Shown: positions 1 to 8,174 of the stretch, one piece after another | Position numbering within the stretch: position 1 is the stretch's first letter | How the letters are laid out: every line of letters begins with the position of its first letter | Assembly: GCA_019114645.1 (NCBI GenBank) | Contig: DXFC01000326.1 | Span: forward strand, 1 to 13,660 | Origin: Candidatus Halomonas stercoripullorum | GTDB taxonomy: Bacteria; Pseudomonadota; Gammaproteobacteria; Pseudomonadales; Halomonadaceae | Reading direction: 5' to 3' | DNA: 13,660 bases | Made by a program: the position numbers and the translations under genes | Notes under the pieces: model-generated | Databases searched by the model: none | The model's input: only the letters and a program-made list of their open reading frames with translations | Told to the model about the DNA's origin: nothing

Positions 1-121
1 CATCCAGCCAGGCCACCACCTCATTGACCACCTTGCGACGGTCTTTCTGGACCACGGGCTCACTACGCAGCTGCTGTGCCACATCGCGCAGCAGCTTGCG
101 TGCGGATGGCGTTAAATACAT
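1..121 (-). CDS. N-terminal fragment of the fourth gene of the SMC operon (possible JetD/MksG-like protein), cut by the window edge
   Basis: An ATG at 121-119 on the minus strand opens a frame that stays open to the edge (40 codons). It is preceded by GGAG at 128-131, six bases from the ATG, which is ideal ribosome-binding spacing. The visible start is MYLTPSARKLLRDVAQQLR, then a basic, probably helical stretch ending in VVAWLD. It begins 22 bases after the kleisin gene in the same direction, so it is most likely the fourth member of the operon. In Wadjet and MksBEFG systems the partner of the three condensin-like genes is a TOPRIM-containing, topoisomerase VI-like nuclease (JetD or MksG). 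The catalytic region would lie outside the window, so that identity is inferred from position only. It could also be an unrelated protein. Confidence 0.6.
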   Translation of the reverse strand, partial: MYLTPSARKLLRDVAQQLRSEPVVQKDRRKVVNEVVAWLD

Positions 122-143
122 GACTCTCTCCACAGCAAAATGC

Positions 144-1388
144 TCAAGCGACAAGTTGCAAGACGACATCGTGAATCAGGCGCAGATCATTGAAGGGACT
201 GGCTGGCTCCTCGTCATGCTGCAACCGGAACGCGCGCTGCTCGGTGCGGGGTAGTCCCTGATACTCGGCAATGACCTGGAACAGCCAGATTTCCGGGCTC
301 CAGTCATGCCCGGCTTGGTCAAGATAATCCAGCGCGCTGACAGGCTCCTCTCCCTGCCGCTCCACCACGGCAAGATAGAAGCCCTCCACATCCTCTTTCA
401 ATGCCTGTTGACGTGCGGCCACCAGTGTACTTTCCTGCATGTCGGCAGCCGTTGCAGCAGCCACAGCCTCGGGGCGCTGTGCCGGTTTGGGCAAGCGGTG
501 AAGCAATTCCACCAGTACGCGGGTATCGGCATCGTTATCCAGCGCCACGGCGCCAGCGGCCCGTAGCGGTGCGGCATGATTAAAGAGTGCCGGCACTTCG
601 CTACGCATGGCATAGTTACCCGGCACAAAGCCGGGATGCTCACGCAAAAAGCCGGCCATCCCTGCTACCAGGCGACTGCGCGATTGCTGCTGACGGAAGC
701 GCGCCATCAGTTCGGTCATGCGTCGCTGTACTTCACGCAAGCTGGTGAAGTGCTGGGTGAGCTGCTGCTGCAACCCGCTGACCAACAGTTTGCGCAGTGT
801 GCCATCGCCGCCCACCAGGTCGATTAGCTCATCGAAATCGATTAGCGCCAAGCCGTCGAGCAAGCGTTCAATCTGTTTCTGGGCGCGCTCGTTTTCACGA
901 ATCTTGTCGCCCAGACGGCTGACAAAGCCAAAATCGCTGTTAAGTCGCCGCCACAGGCTATCAATGGCATCGGCAAAGCGGCCGTTGAGATCATCCACCT
1001 CCTGGCGCAAACGCAACAACTGCTGTTCCTGGCGCAAATATTCGCCCGCATCCCGCGCTTCACGGTAGCTCTGCACCAGGCTACGCAACAGCTCAAGCGT
1101 TTCGGCCACATCGGCATTGACATGACGGCGGGCTTCATCAGCCAGCATCTCGGCGATCAGCTCACGTACCTTGGGCGCCAGCTTCACCCCGCCCTGCTCA
1201 TCAGGCCGCCACAGAATGCGTGCGGCAAGCAGGCGGTTGAGCGCAGTGGTGCTTAATCCGGTCAAGGGCACCTCATCACGGGTATAACCTGCCATCAACG
1301 CATCGGCGTGTTTACCCAGTAGCGCCAGGCGCTCGACCCCGGTAGTGATCAAGCGGCTCTCCAACACCTGATGATCGGCGGCACTCAC
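144..1388 (-). CDS. MukF/JetA-like kleisin subunit of a condensin-like (Wadjet/Mks-type) complex
   Basis: The 414-residue protein would bridge the heads of the SMC ATPase and carry the small winged-helix subunit. The first ~100 residues look like a winged-helix domain (helical, with LTGLSTTALNRLLAARIL and a WRPDEQGG wing). Charged helices follow at about 105-240, including LNSDFGFVSRLGDKIREN, resembling the MukF/JetA middle region. A second helical, probably winged-helix, domain ends the protein. Its length fits MukF (~440) and JetA. The start is a GTG at 1388 that overlaps the previous gene's TGA by four bases (GTGA), with AGGAG at 1397-1401 eight bases upstream. The overlap suggests translational coupling and fixed stoichiometry with the upstream subunit. 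The assignment rests on length, fold-like pattern and context, not on a diagnostic motif. A structure comparison would settle it. Confidence 0.7.
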   Translation of the reverse strand: MSAADHQVLESRLITTGVERLALLGKHADALMAGYTRDEVPLTGLSTTALNRLLAARILWRPDEQGGVKLAPKVRELIAEMLADEARRHVNADVAETLELLRSLVQSYREARDAGEYLRQEQQLLRLRQEVDDLNGRFADAIDSLWRRLNSDFGFVSRLGDKIRENERAQKQIERLLDGLALIDFDELIDLVGGDGTLRKLLVSGLQQQLTQHFTSLREVQRRMTELMARFRQQQSRSRLVAGMAGFLREHPGFVPGNYAMRSEVPALFNHAAPLRAAGAVALDNDADTRVLVELLHRLPKPAQRPEAVAAATAADMQESTLVAARQQALKEDVEGFYLAVVERQGEEPVSALDYLDQAGHDWSPEIWLFQVIAEYQGLPRTEQRAFRLQHDEEPASPFNDLRLIHDVVLQLVA

Positions 1389-2041
1389 AGCAGACTCTCC
1401 TGCTCTGCCGGGGCTTCCTCATCCACCGGCAGGTTCTCCTCATCGCGAATGAAGCGCACCAGCTCGATCAAGTAATCGATCTTGCCGGTCACCACGAAGT
1501 ATTGCCGCTCGATATGTGGCTGGATCAAATAGCCATGCTCCTTGAGACGCTTGAACACTTGTTTCAGCTGGGCATCGAGCTGGTCACTTTGGGAACCAAA
1601 AAAAGGATCGGTCGCCAACCGTTCGAGGCGTTCGCGCAGCCCCTGGTTGTCTTCACAGCGCGAGCTGAAATCGGCGGGCTTGAGCACGTCGCCCGGCGCC
1701 GCAGGACCATCCCGCCCCAGGGCTTCCTGCACCAGCTGCAGCCACTCCAGTAGCGGCAGCAGACTGGCCACGGTGTCATTTAGCTGGCGCGATAGTTGCT
1801 CCCGGGCGCGCTCGTCCAGCTGACGCCAGGCCAGGAAGTGCACGCTGCCATCGGCACTGGTGGCCAGGCGACGATTGAGCGGACGCAGGTAAACATCAAT
1901 CCGCTCGCGGGTCTCGTCGTCCTCAAGGTGACGCAAGGCGCTTTCGTCGCTTACCGCGCAGATAAACTCGCCCGCCAGCAGCCGTTCCAGCAATGGCCCC
2001 AGTGACACCATGGAGGATTCAGTCATCGCGGATTCACTCAT
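1385..2041 (-). CDS. MukE/JetB-like winged-helix (kite) subunit of a condensin-like complex
   Basis: A 218-residue acidic protein lying between the SMC gene and the kleisin gene, the size and position of MukE, MksE or JetB. These tandem winged-helix proteins bind the kleisin. The N-terminus (SLGPLLERLLAGEFIC) starts one helical domain. The C-terminal part has a winged-helix look: QLDAQLKQVFKRLKEHGYLI, then IERQYFVVTGKIDYLIELV as strand and helix. The acidic tail ends in DEEAPAEQE. The ATG at 2041 is chosen because GGAGG at 2048-2052 lies six bases upstream. An ATG six codons earlier (2059) is possible but lacks that spacing. The gene overlaps the SMC gene by eight bases (ATGAGTGA). Its identity is inferred from context and fold pattern, and sequence conservation in this family is known to be low. 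Confidence 0.7.
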   Translation of the reverse strand: MSESAMTESSMVSLGPLLERLLAGEFICAVSDESALRHLEDDETRERIDVYLRPLNRRLATSADGSVHFLAWRQLDERAREQLSRQLNDTVASLLPLLEWLQLVQEALGRDGPAAPGDVLKPADFSSRCEDNQGLRERLERLATDPFFGSQSDQLDAQLKQVFKRLKEHGYLIQPHIERQYFVVTGKIDYLIELVRFIRDEENLPVDEEAPAEQESLL

Positions 2042-5000
2042 GAACGGCCTCCTCGGCACGGGCCTGCAGGCGCTGGGCCAAGCGGCTCAAACGCGGCTCG
2101 ATACGTTTTAGCCGGCGCTTGGCCGGGTCATGTTCGTCGCGGTCTATCAGATAGCGGTTGTGGAACAGCAACAACACATCGGACTCGGGGTTGGGGAAGG
2201 CGCCGACGATATGGATATGGTTGTTGTCGCAGGCATCAAACAGTTTTTCGACATTGTGATAAGCCAGAGTGCCGATCTCGTCGATAGGCCAATGAATGGC
2301 GACCTCGGCCTGGCCACGCAACAGCCGGGTGAAAGCGAGCAGGAACTTGCACAGGATGAGATACGCCATCCCGTGACTGGAAGATTCCAACAGCTGGCGA
2401 TCATTTCTGATGACCAGATCGGTACCGCCCTCGTTGAGATGCAGCTCCAGACGTAGCAGACTCTCGAAGCTGTACTGCTGGTCGCTGCGCAGCAGTTCCA
2501 CCACATCGGCCAGCGCGTCGAGATAGTCATTCCCCGGCAGCGCTCGCTCCGAACCTTGCCATTCGCGATAACAGCGGGAGAAGCGCTTGAGCGGCTCCCA
2601 GAATCCGAGTTCATCGATGGTCGACTGAATTTTCACCTCCGCACGCCCGATGCCTTCCAGCTTGAGGTCATCCGCCACCTCATCCGAAAGGCGCCGACTC
2701 TGGGCATTGATACGTCGGTTGAGATCACGGAACACAGTAAAGAATTTGTCGAGATCATCTCCCAGGTTGCGTCCTTCCTGCAGTAGCTGCTGTTGCTGGC
2801 CTTCCAGCAGTTGAAGCATTCCCGTCAGGACACCAAGCAAGCGCCGCGCGGTTACCTCACCCAGCCGGGCCCGCTCTGCCTCCAGCGTCTCCTGAAAATC
2901 GACACTGGCGCCTTTGATCAGATCCGCTTCGATTTTCTCGCAGCCGCGACGCAGCTCATCCAATGCCCGTGCATGCTCGGCCAGCGATTGGTGGGCGCGC
3001 TCGATACGCTCGGCGGCATCACCCGGTGCGTCGCTACGCGCTTCCGATGATGGCTCAAGCGAGAGGCCTGACAGTTTGGTAAGCAGCGGCACCAGGCTCT
3101 CGAGCAACTGCTGTTCAATGCTACGCCGCTGCTTGAGTCCGGTCACCGCCGCCTGATACTCACGCCGTTCACTCTGGAACTGCTGTTTGAGCATTTCACG
3201 CTGGGCCACGACAGCCTGACGCTCGCTGCTCAACTCAGCCTCGCGTGCCACCAGACGCGGTTTGCGCTCACCCCACTCTACACGCATGAAGTGACGATAC
3301 TCACGCAGCTCATCCTCGCGCTCGGTGGTCTGACGAATGCGCAGCTCCAGCTCCTTCAAGCGCGTCCGGGTCTGGTTGAGACTGACAGTATCCACTCCCC
3401 GTTCGGCCAGCTCGCGATCATAGGCATCCTGAAGCTCCCTGCGCTGGCGGTGATTCTCCTCCTTGAGTGCCGTCAGTTGGTTGCGCTGCTGGATCATTTG
3501 CTGATCGAAACCGGCCAGCCGCCCCTGGTAGTCGGCGGTGAGTTCAAGACGCTGGGCCTGATGAGTCTCGGCCAGTTCCTGCAGCGCCTCGCGCTGCTCA
3601 TTGCGCAGCGCCTGCTGTAACTGCTCCTGCTCCTCCAGCGCTTCACGCAAGGTGGTCTGGCGCACCTGGCGGGCAGCGGCATGACGCTGCTGACACTGAC
3701 TGCGGGCCTGCAGCGCGTAGTCCACTTCTTCCGCGGCACGGCGGCGAGCGGTGCGGGCGCGATCCAGGCGTGCGGAAACCTCCTGCACCTTGTCGTGCGA
3801 GACTCTAAGCCCTTTTTCGGCGCCCTTCTCGACCTCCTGCGCTTGCACAAGAGCCTGCCGGGCCGACTCGATCTCGGCCAGCAAACCGGCCTCATCCTGG
3901 GCATAGTCGGGCAAAGCGATGGTGGACAGGTTCACCACCAACCCATAGAGGTCATCGCTGGCCGTGTCGTTAAACTGGGGCGCCAGGTCCTTGCGCTCGA
4001 GCAACGCCGGAGCCAGCACCTTGCCCAATTGCTGCTCCCAGCCCGGCCGATGGTGGCGCAAAAAATGCCGCAGACTGCCCTGGGCCGGGTCACGCTGAAC
4101 CAGCAACTCGTCAAGTTGCGCCTGGGCCCGGGAGCGCTGCGTACGCGCCTGCTCCAGCTCACGCTCCGCTTGCTCGCGTTCACGCCTGTACTCGTCGTGC
4201 TCACCGCGCACTGCCTCCTGCACTGCAGCCGCCGCTTCCTGCGCTTTCTGGGCCTCGTCGACGCGGGCTTGAGCCTGCTCGGTCTCGCGCAGTTCCTCGG
4301 CAGTCTGAACGTTATGGGCCAACTGCGCCTTGAGCTCGGAAAGCCCTATAGCTCCCTGCTCCAGACGGTCGCGGTAGCCGTTGTCGAGCATCTCGCGGCG
4401 GGCTTGGTAGTCGGCTTGCAGTCGCTGCTCCGCCTCGCTGTGAGCCTCACGACAAGCGTCTTTTTCCTCGGCAAGGGCATCCATCAAGGCCCGGATCTCT
4501 TCGCTGTGGCGCTCCAGCAGATCCCCCAGTTCAACCAGGCGGGCATCCAGGCGGGCCTTGCTCTCCCGCGCCACCTGCTGCAGTTGCTCCAGATGATCAC
4601 GCAGCTGCTGTTGCTGCTCGCGCCACTGCGGTAACGCTTCAAGATCACGTTCGAGGCCTGGCATATCGGCTTCTTCGTAGGCTTCGAAACGGCGCTGGAG
4701 ATCATCGAGGTCGCTACGCACCTGGTCGAGCTCACTATCGAGTTCACTGATGCGCGCGTTGAGTTCTCCACGGGTCTCCTCATGGGCCTCTTCATGCGCC
4801 TGAAACTCGCGCTGCCGCCTGTTCAACTCGGCTTCAAGATCGGCGCTGGTGCGCTCGGCACGGTGGCGGTCGGCTTCCAGTTGGGGCCGTAGTTGCCACA
4901 ACAATGCCTCCAGGTCCGCGATGTCATGCTCAAGGCGTTGCAACCCTTCCAGCGCCTGCTGTAGCGGTTCCAGGCGCATGGATTGACGCATGCGCGCGAT

Positions 5001-5732
5001 CCATTCCCGCGCCTTGGTATTGCGCACGCGGGTCACCGGCAGCTCGACCCCATCCTCTTCGAAGATCGCCGCCAGCATGGTCTTGAGGGTGTCCATCTTG
5101 CCCTCTTTGGCGTGTACCGCCGACACCAGCTTCTCCATGTGGCGGATGCGCTGGCCGGCGCGCACCAGGCTAAAGCGGGCGGCATCCTGGCGCAGCCGCA
5201 GCACCTCGCGTCGGCCGGCGCCCTGGCCGGCACCATACTGGGCGAAGTCGTTCTGAATCACCGCGCGATACTCGGAAGTGGCACCCAGCTTGTTCGACGT
5301 GGTGATCCCCTGGCGACGCAGTCCGCTCAACCACTGGGCGTATTCCAGCGCTGTCACCCTGATTTCCGCTGTCGCCCGGTCCTCGCTCTGCACCAGATAA
5401 TCTTCCGGCCGGTAAGGAGCGGCCACAAAGCGGTACTCCACCCCGCCTTCACTCTTGCGGGTCAGCACCGCCTGGCAAATATCACCCTCTTCGCGACGAT
5501 ATTCATAGATAAGATAACTATTGCGATGGGGAAGATAGAAAGCGTCGAACTTGAGCCGCGTCTTGGGTACCACCCGGTTGGGTAGCTCACCATAGAATAC
5601 GGGAATCAGACGCTGCAGGGTGGTTTTACCCGAAGCGTTGGTGCCACAGATATTGGTGTGGCCATTCACACTGAGTTCAACCACACCTTCGAGGTGGCCG
5701 TGAATCATCACGATGCGTAGCAGGTGGGCCAT
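2034..5732 (-). CDS. SMC-type (MukB/JetC/MksB-like) coiled-coil ATPase, DUF3584-like
   Basis: The 1232-residue protein has the split-ATPase layout of SMC/MukB/JetC proteins: an N-terminal head, a very long coiled coil, and a C-terminal head. Walker A is GTNASGKTT at residues 30-38. Residues ~290-1000 are dense in Glu, Gln, Arg and Leu heptads. Walker B is IHWPIDE, with Asp1151 and Glu1152, and HIVGAF near 1174 fits the switch-histidine region. The ABC signature is not LSGGQ but ESSSHGMAYL (1116-1125), degenerate as in MukB-like proteins. The ATG at 5732 is chosen because AAGGA (5739-5743) sits six bases upstream and the conserved-looking sequence begins at MAHLLRIVMIHGH. A longer frame to 5825 would run through the promoter region. 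It would load on DNA and extrude loops with the two downstream proteins. I recall the DUF3584 label from memory for similar proteins. The SMC class is clear, the subtype is not. Confidence 0.85.
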   Translation of the reverse strand: MAHLLRIVMIHGHLEGVVELSVNGHTNICGTNASGKTTLQRLIPVFYGELPNRVVPKTRLKFDAFYLPHRNSYLIYEYRREEGDICQAVLTRKSEGGVEYRFVAAPYRPEDYLVQSEDRATAEIRVTALEYAQWLSGLRRQGITTSNKLGATSEYRAVIQNDFAQYGAGQGAGRREVLRLRQDAARFSLVRAGQRIRHMEKLVSAVHAKEGKMDTLKTMLAAIFEEDGVELPVTRVRNTKAREWIARMRQSMRLEPLQQALEGLQRLEHDIADLEALLWQLRPQLEADRHRAERTSADLEAELNRRQREFQAHEEAHEETRGELNARISELDSELDQVRSDLDDLQRRFEAYEEADMPGLERDLEALPQWREQQQQLRDHLEQLQQVARESKARLDARLVELGDLLERHSEEIRALMDALAEEKDACREAHSEAEQRLQADYQARREMLDNGYRDRLEQGAIGLSELKAQLAHNVQTAEELRETEQAQARVDEAQKAQEAAAAVQEAVRGEHDEYRREREQAERELEQARTQRSRAQAQLDELLVQRDPAQGSLRHFLRHHRPGWEQQLGKVLAPALLERKDLAPQFNDTASDDLYGLVVNLSTIALPDYAQDEAGLLAEIESARQALVQAQEVEKGAEKGLRVSHDKVQEVSARLDRARTARRRAAEEVDYALQARSQCQQRHAAARQVRQTTLREALEEQEQLQQALRNEQREALQELAETHQAQRLELTADYQGRLAGFDQQMIQQRNQLTALKEENHRQRRELQDAYDRELAERGVDTVSLNQTRTRLKELELRIRQTTEREDELREYRHFMRVEWGERKPRLVAREAELSSERQAVVAQREMLKQQFQSERREYQAAVTGLKQRRSIEQQLLESLVPLLTKLSGLSLEPSSEARSDAPGDAAERIERAHQSLAEHARALDELRRGCEKIEADLIKGASVDFQETLEAERARLGEVTARRLLGVLTGMLQLLEGQQQQLLQEGRNLGDDLDKFFTVFRDLNRRINAQSRRLSDEVADDLKLEGIGRAEVKIQSTIDELGFWEPLKRFSRCYREWQGSERALPGNDYLDALADVVELLRSDQQYSFESLLRLELHLNEGGTDLVIRNDRQLLESSSHGMAYLILCKFLLAFTRLLRGQAEVAIHWPIDEIGTLAYHNVEKLFDACDNNHIHIVGAFPNPESDVLLLFHNRYLIDRDEHDPAKRRLKRIEPRLSRLAQRLQARAEEAVHE

Positions 5733-5824
5733 GCTGCGTCCTTGTACCAGTGATGTGTTAATCCGATGCGGGTATTCTACCTGCCGCCCCCAAACAGCAA
5801 AACGACAAAGCAAGGAACGCTTCA
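5733..5824. promoter_or_regulatory. Divergent promoter region between the SMC operon and the RecQ-like helicase gene
   Basis: These 92 bases are all that separates the two divergent start codons, so both promoters must lie here or inside the genes. On the minus strand TAGAAT (5774-5779) is a good -10, with a weak TTGCTG (5795-5800) 15 bases upstream, which would give a leader of roughly 35 bases. On the plus strand an overlapping TATTCT (5773-5778) could be a -10, but no good -35 is visible. Overlapping -10 elements would make the two directions compete. Both genes have good ribosome binding sites at the ends of the region. Confidence 0.45.
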
Positions 5825-7819
5825 ATGATTCAGCAAACGCTAAAAGATGTGTTCGGCTATAACGACTTTCGTCCCGGTCAGCGTCCGGTGATCGAGGCGA
5901 TCGTCGCTGGCCGTTCTGCGGCAGCGATCTTTCCCACCGGCTCGGGCAAGTCGCTGTGCTACCAACTGTCGGCGCTGCATTTGCCCCGGCTGACGCTGGT
6001 GATCTCGCCTTTACTGGCGCTGATGCAGGACCAGCTCGCTTTCCTGGCCCGGCACAATATCGCTGCCGCCAGCATCGACTCGGGCCAGAGCCACGAAGAG
6101 ACGGCAGCGGTGATGGAGGGTGTCACACGCGGTGACATTCGCATCCTCATGGTCTCGGTGGAGCGACTCAAGAACGAGCGTTTCCGCGCCTTTATCCGCC
6201 GCGTGCCGATCTCGCTGCTGGTCATTGATGAGGCGCACTGCATTTCGGAGTGGGGTCATAATTTCCGCCCCGATTATCTCAAGTTACCCCATTACCGCCA
6301 TGAGTTCAGCATTCCGCAGGTACTGCTGCTGACGGCCACCGCCACGCCGCGGGTCATCGCCGATATGCGCGAACGCTTCGATATTGCTGAAAACGACGTG
6401 ATAGCTACTGGCTTCTATCGGCCCAACCTGAACCTGGAAGTGGCGCCAGTGCCGGCGGAAGCGCGGGCTCGTCAATTGGTCGACTGGCTGCGCCCCAGGC
6501 TTGAGGCTCAGTCTCCCCAATCCACTATCGTCTACGTCACCCTGCAGCAAACCGCCGAGCGCCTGGCCGCCTATTTAAACAAAGCAGGGCTCGCCGCTAC
6601 CGCTTACCACGCCGGGCTCGACAGCGAGAGGCGTCAATATATCCAGCGTGACTTCATGGCCGGCCATATGCCCTGTATTGTCGCCACCATTGCTTTTGGC
6701 ATGGGTATCGACAAAGCCGATATTCGTAACGTGGTGCACTTCGACCTGCCCAAATCCGTGGAGAACTACAGCCAGGAGATCGGCCGTGCCGGACGCGACG
6801 GCCAACCCGCGGACTGTCTGATGCTGGCCGGGCGTGACCATGTCAATGTGCTGGAAAACTTTGTCTACGGCGACACGCCGGAACCCTACGGCATTCGGCG
6901 AGTGATCAATGAGTTGCTGGCCGTCAGGCAAGAGAGTGCAACTTCCCAATGGGAACTGGTCGTCAACTCACTCTCGCAGCACAGTAATATCCGCCTGCTT
7001 CCGCTCAAGACCTTGCTGGTGCAACTGGAGCTGCGTAGCATCATTACGCCACGCTACAGCTACTTCGCTGAGTACCGCTTCCGTCTGCACGACACACCCG
7101 AGACTCTGGTGGCTCGTTTTCAGGGGGAACGTGCAGCCTTCGTCCAGGCGATCCTGGATGCTTCGCAGCGCGCCCGCACCTGGTTCACCCTGGATTTCGA
7201 GGTCCTGGCACGTCTGGGCCAGGAGCGTAACCTGAAAGTGGAACGCGCCCGGGTGCTCACCGCACTGGACTACTTCGTTGCCCAAGGCTGGATGGTGCTC
7301 GAAAGCAAGCAGATGACCGAGGTATACGAGGTGCTGCGCCACGATTTCGACGCTGACACCCTGACCCGGGAGCTGCATGCCTATTTCCGCGACAAGGAGC
7401 GCGCCGAAATTGACCGGCTGCACGCCATGCTGGCGCTTTTTGAAAGCGAGGCCTGCCTGAGCTATCGACTCGCCGAGTGGTTCGGCGATGAGCAAGCTCC
7501 CCGGCAGTGTGGCCACTGCTCGGCCTGTCGCGGTCACGTTGCCCGCCTGCCCACTGCTGAGCCCCTGGCACCCTTGGAAGACGCCACTCTTGAGCGGTTC
7601 ATTGCTGAACTGGTTCAACAGCTGCATGCGAGCCACGATCCCCACCCCGTTACCCCCGATCTGCTGGCGCGCTTTCTCTGTGGTCTCACCAACCCGCTGC
7701 TCACCCGGCTCAAGGCGCGCCGTCTAAGCGGCTTTGCAGCACTGGAAGCCTATCGCTACGCTGATATTCGCCAGCGTGTGGCGTCTTTGCAGCCACTCGA
7801 TTCCGCAACAGGAGAGTGA
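5825..7819 (+). CDS. RecQ-family ATP-dependent DNA helicase with a displaced zinc-binding domain
   Basis: A 664-residue 3'-5' superfamily 2 DNA helicase. Motifs in order: FGYNDFRPGQ (motif 0, 10-19), PTGSGKSLCYQ (Walker A, 37-47), DEAHCISEWGHNFRPDY (motif II and RecQ aromatic loop, 135-151), TATAT (170-174), and QEIGRAGRDG (motif VI, 317-326). The zinc-site pattern is Cys544, 562, 565 and 568 (CLSYRLAEWFGD, then CGHCSAC). In E. coli RecQ the matching cysteines follow motif VI by about 50 residues; here the gap is 218. Residues ~370-510 look like two winged-helix domains placed before the zinc site, and no clear HRDC domain follows. The start has AAGGAA about eight bases upstream. It is divergent from the SMC operon and seven bases ahead of phhB. 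It is a RecQ paralogue class, probably not the classical recQ. Activity on replication or recombination intermediates is inferred. Confidence 0.9.
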   Translation: MIQQTLKDVFGYNDFRPGQRPVIEAIVAGRSAAAIFPTGSGKSLCYQLSALHLPRLTLVISPLLALMQDQLAFLARHNIAAASIDSGQSHEETAAVMEGVTRGDIRILMVSVERLKNERFRAFIRRVPISLLVIDEAHCISEWGHNFRPDYLKLPHYRHEFSIPQVLLLTATATPRVIADMRERFDIAENDVIATGFYRPNLNLEVAPVPAEARARQLVDWLRPRLEAQSPQSTIVYVTLQQTAERLAAYLNKAGLAATAYHAGLDSERRQYIQRDFMAGHMPCIVATIAFGMGIDKADIRNVVHFDLPKSVENYSQEIGRAGRDGQPADCLMLAGRDHVNVLENFVYGDTPEPYGIRRVINELLAVRQESATSQWELVVNSLSQHSNIRLLPLKTLLVQLELRSIITPRYSYFAEYRFRLHDTPETLVARFQGERAAFVQAILDASQRARTWFTLDFEVLARLGQERNLKVERARVLTALDYFVAQGWMVLESKQMTEVYEVLRHDFDADTLTRELHAYFRDKERAEIDRLHAMLALFESEACLSYRLAEWFGDEQAPRQCGHCSACRGHVARLPTAEPLAPLEDATLERFIAELVQQLHASHDPHPVTPDLLARFLCGLTNPLLTRLKARRLSGFAALEAYRYADIRQRVASLQPLDSATGE

Positions 7820-7826
7820 GAACGTC

Positions 7827-8174
7827 ATGAGTCAACTCGCCCAACAACCATGCGAAGCGTGTCGTAGTGATGCACCGCCAGTCAGCGAGCAGGAGATCAA
7901 GACCCTCCAGCGCGAGATTCCCGAATGGAGCCTGGTCCAACGCGACGGTATCCCGCAACTTGAGCGGGTTTTCGCGTTTCGCAATTTCAAGCAGGCCCTG
8001 GCGTTTACTAACCAGGTGGGTGACCTCGCCGAGCAGGCAGGCCACCACCCGGCCCTGCTGACCGAATGGGGCAAGGTCACCGTGTTCTGGTGGACACACG
8101 CCATCAACGGCCTGCACAAGAACGACTTCATCCTGGCCGCTCGCACCGACGCCTTACTCACCCAGGCTCCGTGA
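7827..8174 (+). CDS. phhB: Pterin-4a-carbinolamine dehydratase
   Basis: A 115-residue protein of the usual size for this family. It dehydrates 4a-hydroxytetrahydrobiopterin, regenerating the pterin cofactor after aromatic amino acid hydroxylation. The catalytic histidines appear as GHHP (His73, His74) and THAINGLHKNDF (His91), and His74 to His91 keeps the family's 17-residue spacing. The start at 7827 is chosen because the product then matches the family length and GGAG at 7811-7814 lies upstream, inside the end of the helicase gene. It begins seven bases after the helicase stop, so the two are probably co-transcribed. No phenylalanine hydroxylase gene is in the window. The N-terminal CEACRSDAPPVS stretch is common in bacterial members. 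The family also includes proteins with other proposed roles (DCoH-like, molybdopterin-linked), so the physiological substrate is not certain. Confidence 0.92.
   Translation: MSQLAQQPCEACRSDAPPVSEQEIKTLQREIPEWSLVQRDGIPQLERVFAFRNFKQALAFTNQVGDLAEQAGHHPALLTEWGKVTVFWWTHAINGLHKNDFILAARTDALLTQAP

Noticed and set aside
3681..4634. A 317-codon plus-strand open frame inside the SMC gene
   Set aside because: It is antisense to the coiled-coil region. Its Leu/Gln-rich product is a by-product of the repetitive GC-rich codons, and no ribosome binding site or family pattern is seen.
5733..5825. Extension of the SMC gene to a start at 5825
   Set aside because: The extra 31 residues are encoded by the promoter region and lack the ribosome binding site that precedes 5732; family similarity begins at MAHLL.
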